A stretch of DNA of 64,000 nucleotides from Fusicatenibacter saccharivorans (GCF_027667425.1 NZ_JAQEGR010000001.1:124001-188000), one strand, 5' to 3'. Positions 7,772 to 15,740 are shown, counted from the first letter of the stretch. Made by a program: numbers and translations. Notes: a model not told the origin generated them from the sequence alone.

Positions 7772-8875
7772 ATGGCAAAAATTTTAATTAGCCCTTCTAA
7801 ATATTTACAGGGCGCAGGGGAAATGAAAAACATCGGAACATATGCGGCAAAATGCGGAAAGAAAGCACTGGTTCTGATCAGCCAGGGAGGCTACAGACGG
7901 ATCGGAGCAATGATCGAAGAAAGCTTTGCGGGAAGCGACTGCGACGTTGTTTTTGATTATTTCAACGGCGAGTGCTGTGAGAGTGAGATCAACCGTCTGG
8001 TTGCTATCGTGAAAGAAAAAGGCTGTGATCTGGTTATCGGTGTCGGCGGAGGCAAAATTTTTGATACCGCAAAAGCAGTTGCCTACTACGCAGAAACACC
8101 AGTATTCATCTGCCCGACCATTGCATCGACCGATGCACCGTGCAGCGCACTGTCTGTTGTATACACAGAAGAGGGTGTATTCGAGAAATACCTCTTCCTT
8201 CCGGCAAACCCGAACCTGGTTCTGATGGATACCGACATCATCGTAAAATCTCCAGTCCGCCTGACCGTAGCCGGAATGGGTGATGCACTTGCCACCTATT
8301 TTGAAGCAAGAGCCTGCCAGAGAAGCGGAGCTACTTCCTGCGCCGGTGGAAAAACAACCGAGGCAGCGATGGCACTCGCGAAACTCTGCTTTGACACTCT
8401 GATGGAAGAAGGCGTAAAAGCCAAAATCGCTCTTGAAGCCGGCGTATGCACCCCGGCAGTCGAGAAAGTCATCGAGGCCAACACCCTCCTTTCCGGAATC
8501 GGTTTTGAAAGCGCAGGCCTCGCAGGAGCCCACGCCATCCACAACGGCTTCACCGTACTCGAAGAGTGCCATCACATGTACCACGGTGAAAAAGTAGCCT
8601 TCGGAACCCTGACTCAGCTCGTCCTGGAAAACGTACCGCTCGATGAACTCGAAGACATCATCTTATGGTGCATCGAAGTCGGTCTCCCAGTCACCTTGGC
8701 TGAACTCGGTGCCGGAAACGTAACCGACGACCAGCTCATGGAAGTAGCCAAAACCGCATGCGCAGAGAACGACACCCTCCACAACATGCCATTCGAAGTA
8801 ACCCCGGAGACCGTCTTCGCCGCCATCAAAGCAGCCGACGCCTACGGCAGATACTATCTCGACGAAGAAGAATAA
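7772..8875 (+). CDS. gldA: Glycerol dehydrogenase
   Basis: A 367-aa iron/zinc-containing alcohol dehydrogenase that oxidises glycerol to dihydroxyacetone with NAD+. The nucleotide-binding GVGGGKIFDTAKA lies at about residues 90-102, and PTIASTDAPCSALSV follows. The metal-binding region is the Asp in VAGMGDALATYFEA and the two His segments GAHAIHNGF and HHMYHGEKVAFG. The frame is open far upstream through gene remnants. ATG 7772 is chosen for family length, the AAAAGGAG site and the promoter at 7653. The second half uses many C-ending codons, unlike the first half. A terminator follows directly, so it is monocistronic. Confidence 0.93.
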   Translation: MAKILISPSKYLQGAGEMKNIGTYAAKCGKKALVLISQGGYRRIGAMIEESFAGSDCDVVFDYFNGECCESEINRLVAIVKEKGCDLVIGVGGGKIFDTAKAVAYYAETPVFICPTIASTDAPCSALSVVYTEEGVFEKYLFLPANPNLVLMDTDIIVKSPVRLTVAGMGDALATYFEARACQRSGATSCAGGKTTEAAMALAKLCFDTLMEEGVKAKIALEAGVCTPAVEKVIEANTLLSGIGFESAGLAGAHAIHNGFTVLEECHHMYHGEKVAFGTLTQLVLENVPLDELEDIILWCIEVGLPVTLAELGAGNVTDDQLMEVAKTACAENDTLHNMPFEVTPETVFAAIKAADAYGRYYLDEEE

Positions 8876-8883
8876 CCCGTATG

Positions 8884-8922
8884 AAAAAAGATCTCCTGCC
8901 AACCTCAGGAGATCTTTTTTTA
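8884..8922 (+). terminator. Terminator after gldA
   Basis: AAAAAGATCTCCTG / CAGGAGATCTTTTT with a short loop and a T tract; strong intrinsic terminator. Confidence 0.93.
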
Positions 8923-8972
8923 TACTCAAATTTAATCAACACAAAAATAGAAGTTCCCAACTCCCTTCCTAT

Positions 8973-9030
8973 ATGTTAAAATAAACTCATCCTATTTCAC
9001 AAAAAAAACATAAACCCATGTTAAAGTAAA
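8973..9030 (+). repeat. Two direct repeats upstream of the two-component system
   Basis: ATGTTAAAATAAA (8973-8985) and ATGTTAAAGTAAA (9018-9030) differ at one base and lie 45 bp apart in the AT-rich region before the response regulator. OmpR/PhoB-type regulators bind direct repeats, so autoregulatory sites are possible. No clear promoter hexamers were found, and the rest of 8923-9133 shows no gene. Confidence 0.45.
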
Positions 9031-9133
9031 ATGGTAAAAATATCAGAAGTAAAAACACAACGAGATCAGGAAAAAGCACGAGCGGGCGGGCAGCCGGGCG
9101 TTTTCCGTCCGTCATATAAAGGAGACAAAACTC

Positions 9134-9817
9134 ATGGAAAAATTAAAAATCCTAGTAGTAGACGACGAAAGCCGCATGCGCAAACTCGTCAAAGATTTCT
9201 TAGTAAAAGCCGGATACGACGTCATCGAAGCCGGTGACGGCGAACAGGCCGTAGACACCTTCTACGCCCAGAAAGACATCGCCCTCATCATCCTCGACGT
9301 CATGATGCCCAAAATGGATGGCTGGCAGGTCTGCCGCGAAATCCGCCAGAACTCCAAAGTCCCGATCATCATGCTCACCGCCAAAAGCGAAGAACGCGAT
9401 GAACTCCTCGGCTTTGACCTCGGCGTAGACGAATACATCTCAAAACCATTCTCCCCGAAAATCCTCGTCGCCCGCGTCGAAGCCATCCTGCGCCGCAGCG
9501 GCAAAACCGGCGAAGACGACGTATTAGAAGCCGGCGGCATCCGCATCGACAAAGCCGCCCACATGGCATCCATCGACGGAAAACCAATGGAGTTAAGCTA
9601 TAAAGAATTCGAACTCCTCACCTACTTCCTCGAAAACCAGGGAATCGCCCTCTCCAGAGAAAAAATCCTGAACAACGTCTGGAACTACGACTACTACGGC
9701 GACGCCCGCACCATCGACACCCACGTCAAAAAACTCCGCAGCAAAATGGGCGACAAAGGCGATTTAATCAAGACCATCTGGGGCATGGGCTATAAATTCG
9801 AGGCGGACGAATCATGA
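9134..9817 (+). CDS. OmpR/PhoB-family response regulator
   Basis: A 227-aa two-domain regulator. The receiver domain (1-120) has the acidic pair VDDESR, phospho-acceptor Asp in LIILDVMMPKMDG (about residue 55), the switch Thr in MLTAKSE and the conserved Lys in YISKPFSP. The C-terminal winged-helix domain ends with RTIDTHVKKLRSKMGD and IKTIWGMGYKFE, typical of OmpR-type DNA binding. AAAGGAG precedes ATG 9134. The stop overlaps the kinase start by 4 bp (ATGA), so the two are translationally coupled. Codons are strongly C-ending (CTC, GTC, ATC), unlike most genes here. The stimulus is unknown. Confidence 0.95.
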   Translation: MEKLKILVVDDESRMRKLVKDFLVKAGYDVIEAGDGEQAVDTFYAQKDIALIILDVMMPKMDGWQVCREIRQNSKVPIIMLTAKSEERDELLGFDLGVDEYISKPFSPKILVARVEAILRRSGKTGEDDVLEAGGIRIDKAAHMASIDGKPMELSYKEFELLTYFLENQGIALSREKILNNVWNYDYYGDARTIDTHVKKLRSKMGDKGDLIKTIWGMGYKFEADES

Positions 9818-11412
9818 ACGGAACAGAAAAACAAAATGAGACTTCCGTGGAGATGCCTGCAGAAGATTCCCGTGTGACAATGGGAAACCAGACGGAGAAA
9901 AAGCACCGGTTTCACTTGAAAATGCCACAAAAGGGAAGAAAACACTCCGTCAAAAAACGAATTGCCTACACTTTTATTGCGACCATGGCAGCTACCCTGC
10001 TTATCATCGGCCTGATCAATTACTTCTTTCTCGGGTCCTTTTATATCCGGGATAAAGAACACATTCTGGCAGAGAGCTTTCAGAAACTGAATGCGACAGG
10101 CGGAGACAGCGACAATATCCCTGATACCTTCGAGCAGTTCTGCGCTACCAACAACCTGAAAGTCATTATTACCGGACCGGAGCTCAGCAGCTTCGTCTAT
10201 TCCAACGCAACCGACCGCCAGAGCCTCCAGACCCTGATCTTCGGCCTGATCAGCGGAAACGAGCAGGCAAATACCAAAGTCGTTGACAGCAAAGACAACT
10301 ATCAGATCCAGAAATTCTACGACAGCCACGCCGATGCCGAGTATCTGCAGATCATCGGCTGGTTTGACAATGGAAATTGCTACTTTGCAAGATGCCCGCT
10401 GGAGAGCATCACGGATGCGGTCGGCCTTTCCAACCAGTTTTACCTCTTTATCGGCATTCCGATCATCATCATCGGTGCCATTGTGATCTGGATCATCACC
10501 CGCCAGATCGTCCGTCCGGTGCAGGAGCTGACCGAAATTTCGAAAAAAATGGCAGCCCTTGACTTCGATGCCCGCTACGTGAGCGGCGGAAAAGACGAGA
10601 TCGGCGAGCTTGGAAACAACTTCAATGTCATGTCCGAACAGCTTGAGCAGGCGATTTCCGAGCTGAAAAGTGCGAACGTTGAGCTGCAGAAAGATATTGA
10701 CAAAAAAACGCAGATTGATGAAATGCGCCGCGAGTTCCTCTCAAATGTCACACATGAGCTGAAAACCCCGATCGCTCTGATTCAGGGTTATGCGGAAGGC
10801 CTGAAAGACAACATCAACGACGATGAGGAAAGCCGCGAGTTCTACTGTGATGTCATCATCGACGAGGCGGCAAAGATGAACGAGATGGTCAAAAAACTCC
10901 TGAACCTGAACCAACTCGAGTTCGGTGAGGATCAGGTCAATATGGAACGGTTCGATCTGAACGCCGTGATCAGAGGCGTGCTGCAGTCCTCCGACATCCT
11001 GATCCGCCAGAAAGAGGCAAAAGTGCTCTTTACCGGCGGCGACCCGCTCTATGTCTGGGGCGATGAATTCAAAGTCGAGGAGGTTATCACCAACTATCTG
11101 ACGAATGCCCTAAACCATCTGGACTACGACCACACGATTGAGATCACCTGCAAAAAAGAAGGGAATGTCGTAAAGACAACCGTTTTCAATACCGGGGACC
11201 CGATCCCGGAGGAGGATCTCGACAAGGTATGGGTGAAATTCTTCAAGGTGGACAAAGCGAGAACAAGGGAATACGGCGGAAGCGGCATCGGCCTTTCCAT
11301 CGTAAAAGCCATTATGGATTCCTTCCAGCAGCAGTGCGGCTGCCAGAATTACGACAACGGTGTGGCATTCTGGTTCACACTGGAGGCAGATGGAAAAACG
11401 GAAGAAGCATGA
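9814..11412 (+). CDS. Membrane sensor histidine kinase
   Basis: A 532-aa partner of the preceding regulator. It has an unusual basic, soluble N-terminal extension of about 48 aa, then TM1 (about 50-74), an extracytoplasmic sensor of about 130 aa, TM2 (about 209-229, LFIGIPIIIIGAIVIWII) and a HAMP domain. The H-box is FLSNVTHELKTP with phospho-accepting His at about 314. The HATPase_c domain has N-box NYLTNALNHL, G1 FNTGDPIPEEDL and G2 REYGGSGIGLSIVK. It autophosphorylates and transfers to the response regulator. The ligand is not deducible. A terminator follows. Confidence 0.94.
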   Translation: MNGTEKQNETSVEMPAEDSRVTMGNQTEKKHRFHLKMPQKGRKHSVKKRIAYTFIATMAATLLIIGLINYFFLGSFYIRDKEHILAESFQKLNATGGDSDNIPDTFEQFCATNNLKVIITGPELSSFVYSNATDRQSLQTLIFGLISGNEQANTKVVDSKDNYQIQKFYDSHADAEYLQIIGWFDNGNCYFARCPLESITDAVGLSNQFYLFIGIPIIIIGAIVIWIITRQIVRPVQELTEISKKMAALDFDARYVSGGKDEIGELGNNFNVMSEQLEQAISELKSANVELQKDIDKKTQIDEMRREFLSNVTHELKTPIALIQGYAEGLKDNINDDEESREFYCDVIIDEAAKMNEMVKKLLNLNQLEFGEDQVNMERFDLNAVIRGVLQSSDILIRQKEAKVLFTGGDPLYVWGDEFKVEEVITNYLTNALNHLDYDHTIEITCKKEGNVVKTTVFNTGDPIPEEDLDKVWVKFFKVDKARTREYGGSGIGLSIVKAIMDSFQQQCGCQNYDNGVAFWFTLEADGKTEEA

Positions 11413-11415
11413 TTG

Positions 11416-11466
11416 CAAAAAGCGTGCCAGAAAAAGGAAATACAGCCTTTTCCTGGTGCGCTTTTC
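11416..11466 (+). terminator. Terminator after the two-component operon
   Basis: AAAAGCG-TGCCAG pairs imperfectly with CTGG-TGCGCTTTT around a purine-rich loop, followed by T-rich TTTTCTTG. Moderate strength by eye. Confidence 0.65.
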
Positions 11467-11495
11467 TTGCATAAAGGAAAAAGATGGTGTAGAAT
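11467..11495 (+). promoter_or_regulatory. Promoter of the TetR-type regulator gene
   Basis: TTGCAT (11467-11472), a 17-bp spacer and TAGAAT (11490-11495). The predicted start is about 30 bp before the ATG. Confidence 0.75.
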
Positions 11496-11532
11496 AATAG
11501 CACAAACGGTCAAAAAGAGAGGGAGAGAAGAG

Positions 11533-12081
11533 ATGGCGGATTCCAACAGTACAAAGAGTGCGCTTGCAGATGCAATGAAAAAATTGATGGTACGCAAGTC
11601 TTTTGCAAAAATCAGTATTTCAGATCTCTGCGAGGAATGCGGTCTGAACCGGAAAAGCTTTTATTATCATTTTAAAGATAAATACGATCTGGTAAACTGG
11701 ATCTTTTATGTGGACTTTCTGACAAACATGGGCGGAAAGAACTTTGAGAATGAATGGGATGTGCTGGTGGCGGTCTGCAATATTTTCTATCAGAATAAAG
11801 CATTTTACCAGAGTGCCCTGAGGATCGAAGGGCAGAACAGTTTTAAGGATTACTTTTACGAGATGCTCGAGCCGGTCATGGCGTTTTTTGTACAGGATCT
11901 CTTTCAGGTACAGAATCAGAAACTGTTTGTAACGTTCTTCTGTGATGCCTTCCTGACCGCAGTTCTGCGCTGGTTTTCCATGGAAAGCGAGCTGGAACCG
12001 GAAACGTTTGTCGAAGAACTGAAAGAAGTGATATATAGATCATCAGAAAAAATAGCAGCCAAAGCGGAACCAAAGAAATAA
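11533..12081 (+). CDS. TetR/AcrR-family transcriptional regulator
   Basis: A 182-aa regulator with an N-terminal helix-turn-helix: SALADAMKKLMVRKSFAKIS, then ISDLCEECGLNRKSFYYHF, KDKYDLVNWIF. The GLNRKSFYYHFKDKYDL recognition-helix region is characteristic of the clostridial TetR subgroup resembling the dihydroxyacetone-kinase activator DhaS. The longer frame starting at 11413 crosses a terminator and promoter, so ATG 11533 (GGGAGAGAAGAG upstream) is used. The target is not evident: the downstream gene is convergent. A stem overlapping its 3' end serves as a shared terminator. Confidence 0.88.
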   Translation: MADSNSTKSALADAMKKLMVRKSFAKISISDLCEECGLNRKSFYYHFKDKYDLVNWIFYVDFLTNMGGKNFENEWDVLVAVCNIFYQNKAFYQSALRIEGQNSFKDYFYEMLEPVMAFFVQDLFQVQNQKLFVTFFCDAFLTAVLRWFSMESELEPETFVEELKEVIYRSSEKIAAKAEPKK

Positions 12082-12104
12082 AATTCCGCTTTGGCTGTAC
12101 TTTT
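12058..12104. terminator. Bidirectional terminator between convergent genes
   Basis: GCCAAAGCGGAA (12058-12069) and TTCCGCTTTGGC (12084-12095) form a perfect 12-bp stem. It starts inside the last codons of the TetR gene and sits at the end of the convergent minus-strand gene, and could serve both. Confidence 0.85.
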
Positions 12105-13125
12105 ATGCATCTGCGAGCAGTTCACGGTAAAATATATTCCGAAGAGACAACTCTTCAAAGGAAACGGTGGGCGTATCGAGTGTGCGGGCCATGTGATCCG
12201 GCAGAAGCAGCAGATACGCCGGATGGGCGGTGATAATCTGCTCAATTTTGCGGGAGTCTTCCTGCACTTCGATCGGGAAGAATGGCTGTATGGGGGTGAA
12301 GCGGTACTGTTGAACAACATCGGAAACAGCCCGGATACTTTCTTTTGAGCACGAATCATCTGCGACCAGAAAGAAAAAGACACTCTGTTCCATCTGGGAA
12401 TACAGGTGGTCAAAAGAGAGCAGATAAGCGGCAGCATCTGCATCCTGATAGACTTTGTGCATACCGAACAGCGTTTTCTGATGGCGCAGGGCTTTTGCCA
12501 TGGAAGCCGTTGAGGGGGCATCAATTGGAAGAGAAACCATCAGGTTCGGGCAGGATAAAAGCAGTTTCTGCTGTTTTTCGGTAAGCGGCGTATTGGAAAG
12601 AAACCAGAGAAACGCGCATTCCGGATGCGACTGGATGACGGCAAGGTAGGATTCCATATCCTCATGATGATCCATGGAGCGGAGCTGATAAGAGTAGATG
12701 CCGTATGTCAGACCGGTTCTGACCACGGATGCAAAAAACGAGGAATCATAAGTGTCCGGGATGCGGCTGTCGAGACGGAGCTTGACAACCCAGGGAACAG
12801 CAAAGGAAAGTTCTTTCTGCTTCTGGCGCAGAATCTGCGCACCGTAGGTAAAACTGTTGTAGCCGATGTTGATGCCGAACTGACGAAGCGCTTCCGGATC
12901 GTTGCTGCGCAGCAGAAAGTCGATCGCCTGATAATACGGGCTTTCATCGTTGCGCAGAAGATCCTGAAAAATGGCAAAAATCTGATTCTGAAAGCGGCCG
13001 CGGGAAAATTGGCGGCCAAGATCGCAGAGCTTGCGGACGCTGCGTTTCGGATCTGCGTCCATCTCCACCATCGCGCGTGCAACTGTTGTGTCGATCAGTG
13101 CGCGGGTGATGTCCTGTGAATTCAT
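12103..13125 (-). CDS. Radical SAM-like protein lacking the Fe-S cluster motif (probable pseudoenzyme)
   Basis: A 340-aa protein that aligns by eye with the radical SAM/SPASM protein at 18222-19679. Shared landmarks are an N-terminal helical segment (LCDLGRQFSRGRF against LTDFVQKFTGNMF), DPEALRQFGINIGYNSF against DPQVIKMTALNLGFQAAF, the PW pair, and HPECAFLWFLSNTPLTE against HDCEFHCFTNGTLIDE followed by NLMVSLPIDA against NISFSLSLEG. The stretch that should carry CxxxCxxC is absent (LRLDSRIPDTYDSS) and the SAM-binding GGEP is replaced by RSMD. It also ends before any SPASM domain. It should therefore not bind a [4Fe-4S]-SAM centre. GGAGGAACAC lies upstream of the ATG. Role unknown; a regulatory or scaffold partner is one possibility. 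Confidence 0.8.
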   Translation of the reverse strand: MNSQDITRALIDTTVARAMVEMDADPKRSVRKLCDLGRQFSRGRFQNQIFAIFQDLLRNDESPYYQAIDFLLRSNDPEALRQFGINIGYNSFTYGAQILRQKQKELSFAVPWVVKLRLDSRIPDTYDSSFFASVVRTGLTYGIYSYQLRSMDHHEDMESYLAVIQSHPECAFLWFLSNTPLTEKQQKLLLSCPNLMVSLPIDAPSTASMAKALRHQKTLFGMHKVYQDADAAAYLLSFDHLYSQMEQSVFFFLVADDSCSKESIRAVSDVVQQYRFTPIQPFFPIEVQEDSRKIEQIITAHPAYLLLLPDHMARTLDTPTVSFEELSLRNIFYRELLADA

Positions 13126-13300
13126 AATGTGTTCCTCCGATCAAGTAAAATAAGCTGTTTTTATCATAGCAAAAAGAACACGGTAAAAACAGGGACAAAG
13201 AACAGGAATTGTCTAAAAACTCCATTCCTTAAGGAAAATTTACCAGATCTTCAGAAGAAATTTCTTTTTCTTTTGTGGAAAAAGTGGTAAAATAAAGTTA

Positions 13301-13350
13301 GATGGTACAAACTATCGATTCTGCCGCGCCAAAAACGCGGCGGAACCATC
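13301..13350 (+). other. Structured 5' leader hairpin of the PHP gene
   Basis: TTCTGCCGCG (13319-13328) pairs with CGCGGCGGAA (13336-13345), flanked by GATGG (13301-13305) and CCATC (13346-13350) that also pair. No T tract follows, so it is not a terminator. A weak -10 (TAAAAT at 13288) with a poor -35 lies just upstream. The rest of 13126-13421 holds no recognisable gene. Confidence 0.5.
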
Positions 13351-13421
13351 CGAAACGATTCCAGAAAAATAGGAAAAACGAAATGGTTTTCGAACATGGA
13401 AGATAAAAGGAGGCGTTTTGC

Positions 13422-14222
13422 ATGAAATTTGATATGCACTGCCACACAAAAGAGGGTTCGATGGATGGAAAAGTCATGATTGAGGAGTACATCCGAACAC
13501 TGAAACGAAAAGGATTTGGAGGAATGTTGGTATCCGACCACGATTCCTATGACGGATACCGCGAGTGGAAGAATGCCATCAAGGGAAGAGCACACCAGGA
13601 TTTTGTGGTATTAAAAGGTGTTGAGTACGATACGTGCGACTGCGGCCACATTCTTGTGATTATGCCGTTCGGCGTAAAATTAAAAATTCTGGAGCTACGC
13701 GGTCTGCCGGGATCGATCCTTGTCAAGATCGTCCATGCGTACGGCGGAATTTTAGGACCGGCGCATCCGTACGGCGAAAAATTTATGAGCATGATCAGCA
13801 CGAATGAACGGAAGAAAAAGTATCAGCAGCGGATTGCCCAGCTTCTCCCGCAGTTCGATTTTGTTGAAATTTTCAATGCGTGTGAGAGCGCGGAGACGAA
13901 CGCAAAAGCGAAACGGCTGGCGGAGAAATTCAATAAGCCCGGCTTTGGCGGAAGCGATGCGCACCGGCTGGACTGCATCGGAAAAGCGTATACCGAGCTG
14001 CCGGATACTATCAGAAGTGAGGATGATCTGATCGCCTACGTAAAAACGTGCCCGCAGATCGAATGCGGCGGCGAACATTACAACGGAACGACGAAAGACC
14101 GGATCGGCCGCCTGAACATGGTGCTTGTGGATTCGTTCTATTTCTACAACAAACTTGCAAATGGCTGGCGTTGGCGGAAGCGGAGACGTGAGCTGTTTGA
14201 TATCATAGAGAAAAAACTCTGA
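13422..14222 (+). CDS. PHP-domain metal-dependent phosphoesterase
   Basis: A 266-aa PHP-superfamily protein. Metal-binding motifs are N-terminal DMHCHT (HxH), VSDHDS (DHD-type), KGVEYD with the conserved Glu, AHPYGE (His) and the C-terminal GSDAHR. These are the residues that form the trinuclear metal site of TrpH-like nucleases/phosphatases and of HisK-type histidinol phosphatases. The substrate is not known. AAAGGAGG precedes the ATG. A strong terminator 14 bp after the stop makes it monocistronic. Confidence 0.88.
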   Translation: MKFDMHCHTKEGSMDGKVMIEEYIRTLKRKGFGGMLVSDHDSYDGYREWKNAIKGRAHQDFVVLKGVEYDTCDCGHILVIMPFGVKLKILELRGLPGSILVKIVHAYGGILGPAHPYGEKFMSMISTNERKKKYQQRIAQLLPQFDFVEIFNACESAETNAKAKRLAEKFNKPGFGGSDAHRLDCIGKAYTELPDTIRSEDDLIAYVKTCPQIECGGEHYNGTTKDRIGRLNMVLVDSFYFYNKLANGWRWRKRRRELFDIIEKKL

Positions 14223-14235
14223 TGAATGCCTGGCA

Positions 14236-14276
14236 AAAAAGCGTGCCGGAAACGTTTCGTTCGGCACGCTTTTTCC
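14236..14276 (+). terminator. Terminator after the PHP gene
   Basis: AAAAAGCGTGCCG (14236-14248) and CGGCACGCTTTTT (14262-14274) form a perfect 13-bp stem with a T tract. Confidence 0.94.
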
Positions 14277-14315
14277 TGCCCTGTATTTGAATCGAAAAAG
14301 AGAGGAAACATACGT

Positions 14316-15488
14316 ATGCTTGCAATATTTCTTGCGCCGGTCTACATACTGGCAAATGTATTTACCGCCTACTGGCTGCTGCGGTGGATGAAGGAGGTGC
14401 ATCCTTTGTTCCGCCATCCGGCCGTGCTGGGTGTCATTTTGGTGCTGTATGCATTTTTTGCACTTTCCCTGCTGACGAGCTTTCTGATCAAAAGAGATCC
14501 CGTTCACCGGATTTTAAAGGTCATCAGCAACTGCTGGCTTGGCATGTATCTGTATTTTCTTGGCTTCACCGCGATTCTGGTGCTGCTGCGCTTCATTTTT
14601 GCGCATACGGCACTGACGAAAACTTGGCTGTATTCTCCGATGGGATTGAAAGCGGTCGGCCTTGGCGCGATCCTTTTTGTGACGGGAATGTGCATCTACG
14701 GAATGGTGCATGCAGTCCATATTTACACGACACGATATGAGGTTCCATCGAAAAAGGATGCACATCTGAAAATTGCTCTCGTCGCAGATCTTCATCTGGG
14801 GTACAGCATCGGCAGTCATCAGATGGAAGAGATGGTGGAAAAAATTAATGCTGAGGAGCCGGATGTCGTTGTGATTGCCGGGGATATTTTTGATAATGAG
14901 TACGATGCCATCTATGAGCCGGACCGCGTGGCGGATCTTCTGGCGGGCTTAAAGAGCCGGTACGGCACGTACGCCTGCTACGGCAACCACGATCTCGATG
15001 AGAAGATTCTCGCGGGCTTTACGTTTGAGACGAAGGAGGAGCGCATCGCCGACCGCCGGTTCGGTGAGTTTCTGGACCGCGCGAAGATTCATCTGCTGGA
15101 GGATGATGTGGTCTGTATCGATGATGCCTTTTATCTGGCGGGCCGAAAAGATCCCGACCGGATCCGCAAAACGCAGGAGACACGCGACACGCCGTCCGAA
15201 CTGCTTACCGGACTGGACCAGTCGCTTCCAGTTTTTGTGATTGACCACCAGCCGTCGGAGCTGACCGAGCTGGCAGAGGCAGGCGCAGACCTTGATCTTG
15301 GCGGCCATACGCACGACGGACAGCTCTTCCCAGGCAATATCCTTACCGGCCTGATGTGGGAGAATGCCTGCGGGATGAAGAAAGTCGGAGACATGTACAG
15401 CATCGTCACATCCGGCGTGGGTCTCTGGGGACCGCCGATGCGGATCGGGACGAAAGCGGAAGTGGTGATCATCGATTACGGAAAATAA
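14316..15488 (+). CDS. Membrane-anchored metallophosphoesterase (YkuE-like)
   Basis: A 390-aa protein with about four N-terminal hydrophobic segments (residues about 1-140) and a C-terminal calcineurin-like phosphoesterase domain. Metal motifs are in order: LVADLHLG (DxH), VVIAGDIFDNEYD (GDxxD), YGNHDLDE (GNHD), FVIDHQPSE (H) and DLGGHTHDGQLFP (GHTH). The order matches YkuE-type phosphodiesterases. ATG 14316 follows GAGAGGAAAC; the frame extending to 14226 would start inside the upstream terminator. The substrate is unknown. The aspS promoter begins 4 bp after its stop codon. Confidence 0.9.
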   Translation: MLAIFLAPVYILANVFTAYWLLRWMKEVHPLFRHPAVLGVILVLYAFFALSLLTSFLIKRDPVHRILKVISNCWLGMYLYFLGFTAILVLLRFIFAHTALTKTWLYSPMGLKAVGLGAILFVTGMCIYGMVHAVHIYTTRYEVPSKKDAHLKIALVADLHLGYSIGSHQMEEMVEKINAEEPDVVVIAGDIFDNEYDAIYEPDRVADLLAGLKSRYGTYACYGNHDLDEKILAGFTFETKEERIADRRFGEFLDRAKIHLLEDDVVCIDDAFYLAGRKDPDRIRKTQETRDTPSELLTGLDQSLPVFVIDHQPSELTELAEAGADLDLGGHTHDGQLFPGNILTGLMWENACGMKKVGDMYSIVTSGVGLWGPPMRIGTKAEVVIIDYGK

Positions 15489-15491
15489 GGG

Positions 15492-15520
15492 TTGACAAAA
15501 CCGGAACGCAGAATTATAAT
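15492..15520 (+). promoter_or_regulatory. Promoter of the aspS leader
   Basis: TTGACA (15492-15497), a 17-bp spacer and TATAAT (15515-15520). This is a full consensus match, and the closest good promoter to aspS lies about 355 bp before its start codon, implying a long leader transcript. Confidence 0.92.
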
Positions 15521-15552
15521 ACAACAAAACTACGAAACAGAGGTTATCAACG

Positions 15553-15597
15553 ATGAACGAGATGCACAGCGTACAGATGCACAGGGACGACGATTGA
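15553..15597 (+). CDS. Leader peptide with three terminal Asp codons (aspS attenuator)
   Basis: Fourteen codons reading MNEMHSVQMHRDDD, then TGA followed directly by in-frame TAG. AGAGG lies 9 nt before the ATG. The last three sense codons are GAC GAC GAT, all aspartate, immediately before mutually exclusive hairpins and an intrinsic terminator that precede aspartyl-tRNA synthetase. Classical amino-acid attenuation leaders have exactly this kind of clustered regulatory codon. Translation and function are inference. Confidence 0.7.
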   Translation: MNEMHSVQMHRDDD

Positions 15598-15599
15598 TA

Positions 15600-15668
15600 G
15601 CGCTTGTATCAAAGTGAAGACTACTATACTTCACAGGTACAGGCGCTGATTGTGTTGTACCTGTGTGG
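15600..15668 (+). promoter_or_regulatory. Alternative-pairing region of the aspS leader
   Basis: GCGCTTGTATC (15600-15610) can pair over 11 bp with GGTACAGGCGC (15636-15646), enclosing GTGAAG/CTTCAC. Alternatively CACAGGTACA (15632-15641) pairs perfectly with TGTACCTGTG (15656-15665). The two use the same strand, so they exclude each other. GTGTGG (15663-15668) can also pair with CCACAC of the terminator arm. No T-box motif (AGGGTGGNACCGCG) is present. Confidence 0.7.
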
Positions 15669-15675
15669 AAGATAA

Positions 15676-15740
15676 GGCAAAGGGAAACCACACCGGGAGA
15701 AAAAGAAATACCCCGTGTGGTTTTTCTTTGCCATTTTTTA
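15676..15740 (+). terminator. Attenuator terminator before aspS
   Basis: GGCAAAG (15676-15682) pairs with CTTTGCC (15726-15732), and AAACCACAC-CGGG pairs with CCC-GTGTGGTTT inside, followed by ATTTTTTA. It lies 136 bp before aspS with no good promoter between, so it must be conditionally bypassed. Bases 15741-15875 show nothing recognisable except the aspS ribosome binding site. Confidence 0.85.

Noticed and set aside
7346..8875. 509-aa version of GldA
   Set aside because: The first 142 codons are gene remnants plus non-homologous sequence and contain the gldA promoter; family length and the ribosome binding site support the start at 7772.
12625..13119. 164-codon plus-strand frame
   Set aside because: Opposite strand of the radical SAM-like gene; no motif or ribosome binding site.
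15492..15740. T-box riboswitch before aspS
   Set aside because: No T-box sequence (AGGGTGGNACCGCG), no specifier-loop layout. The Asp-codon leader peptide fits better.
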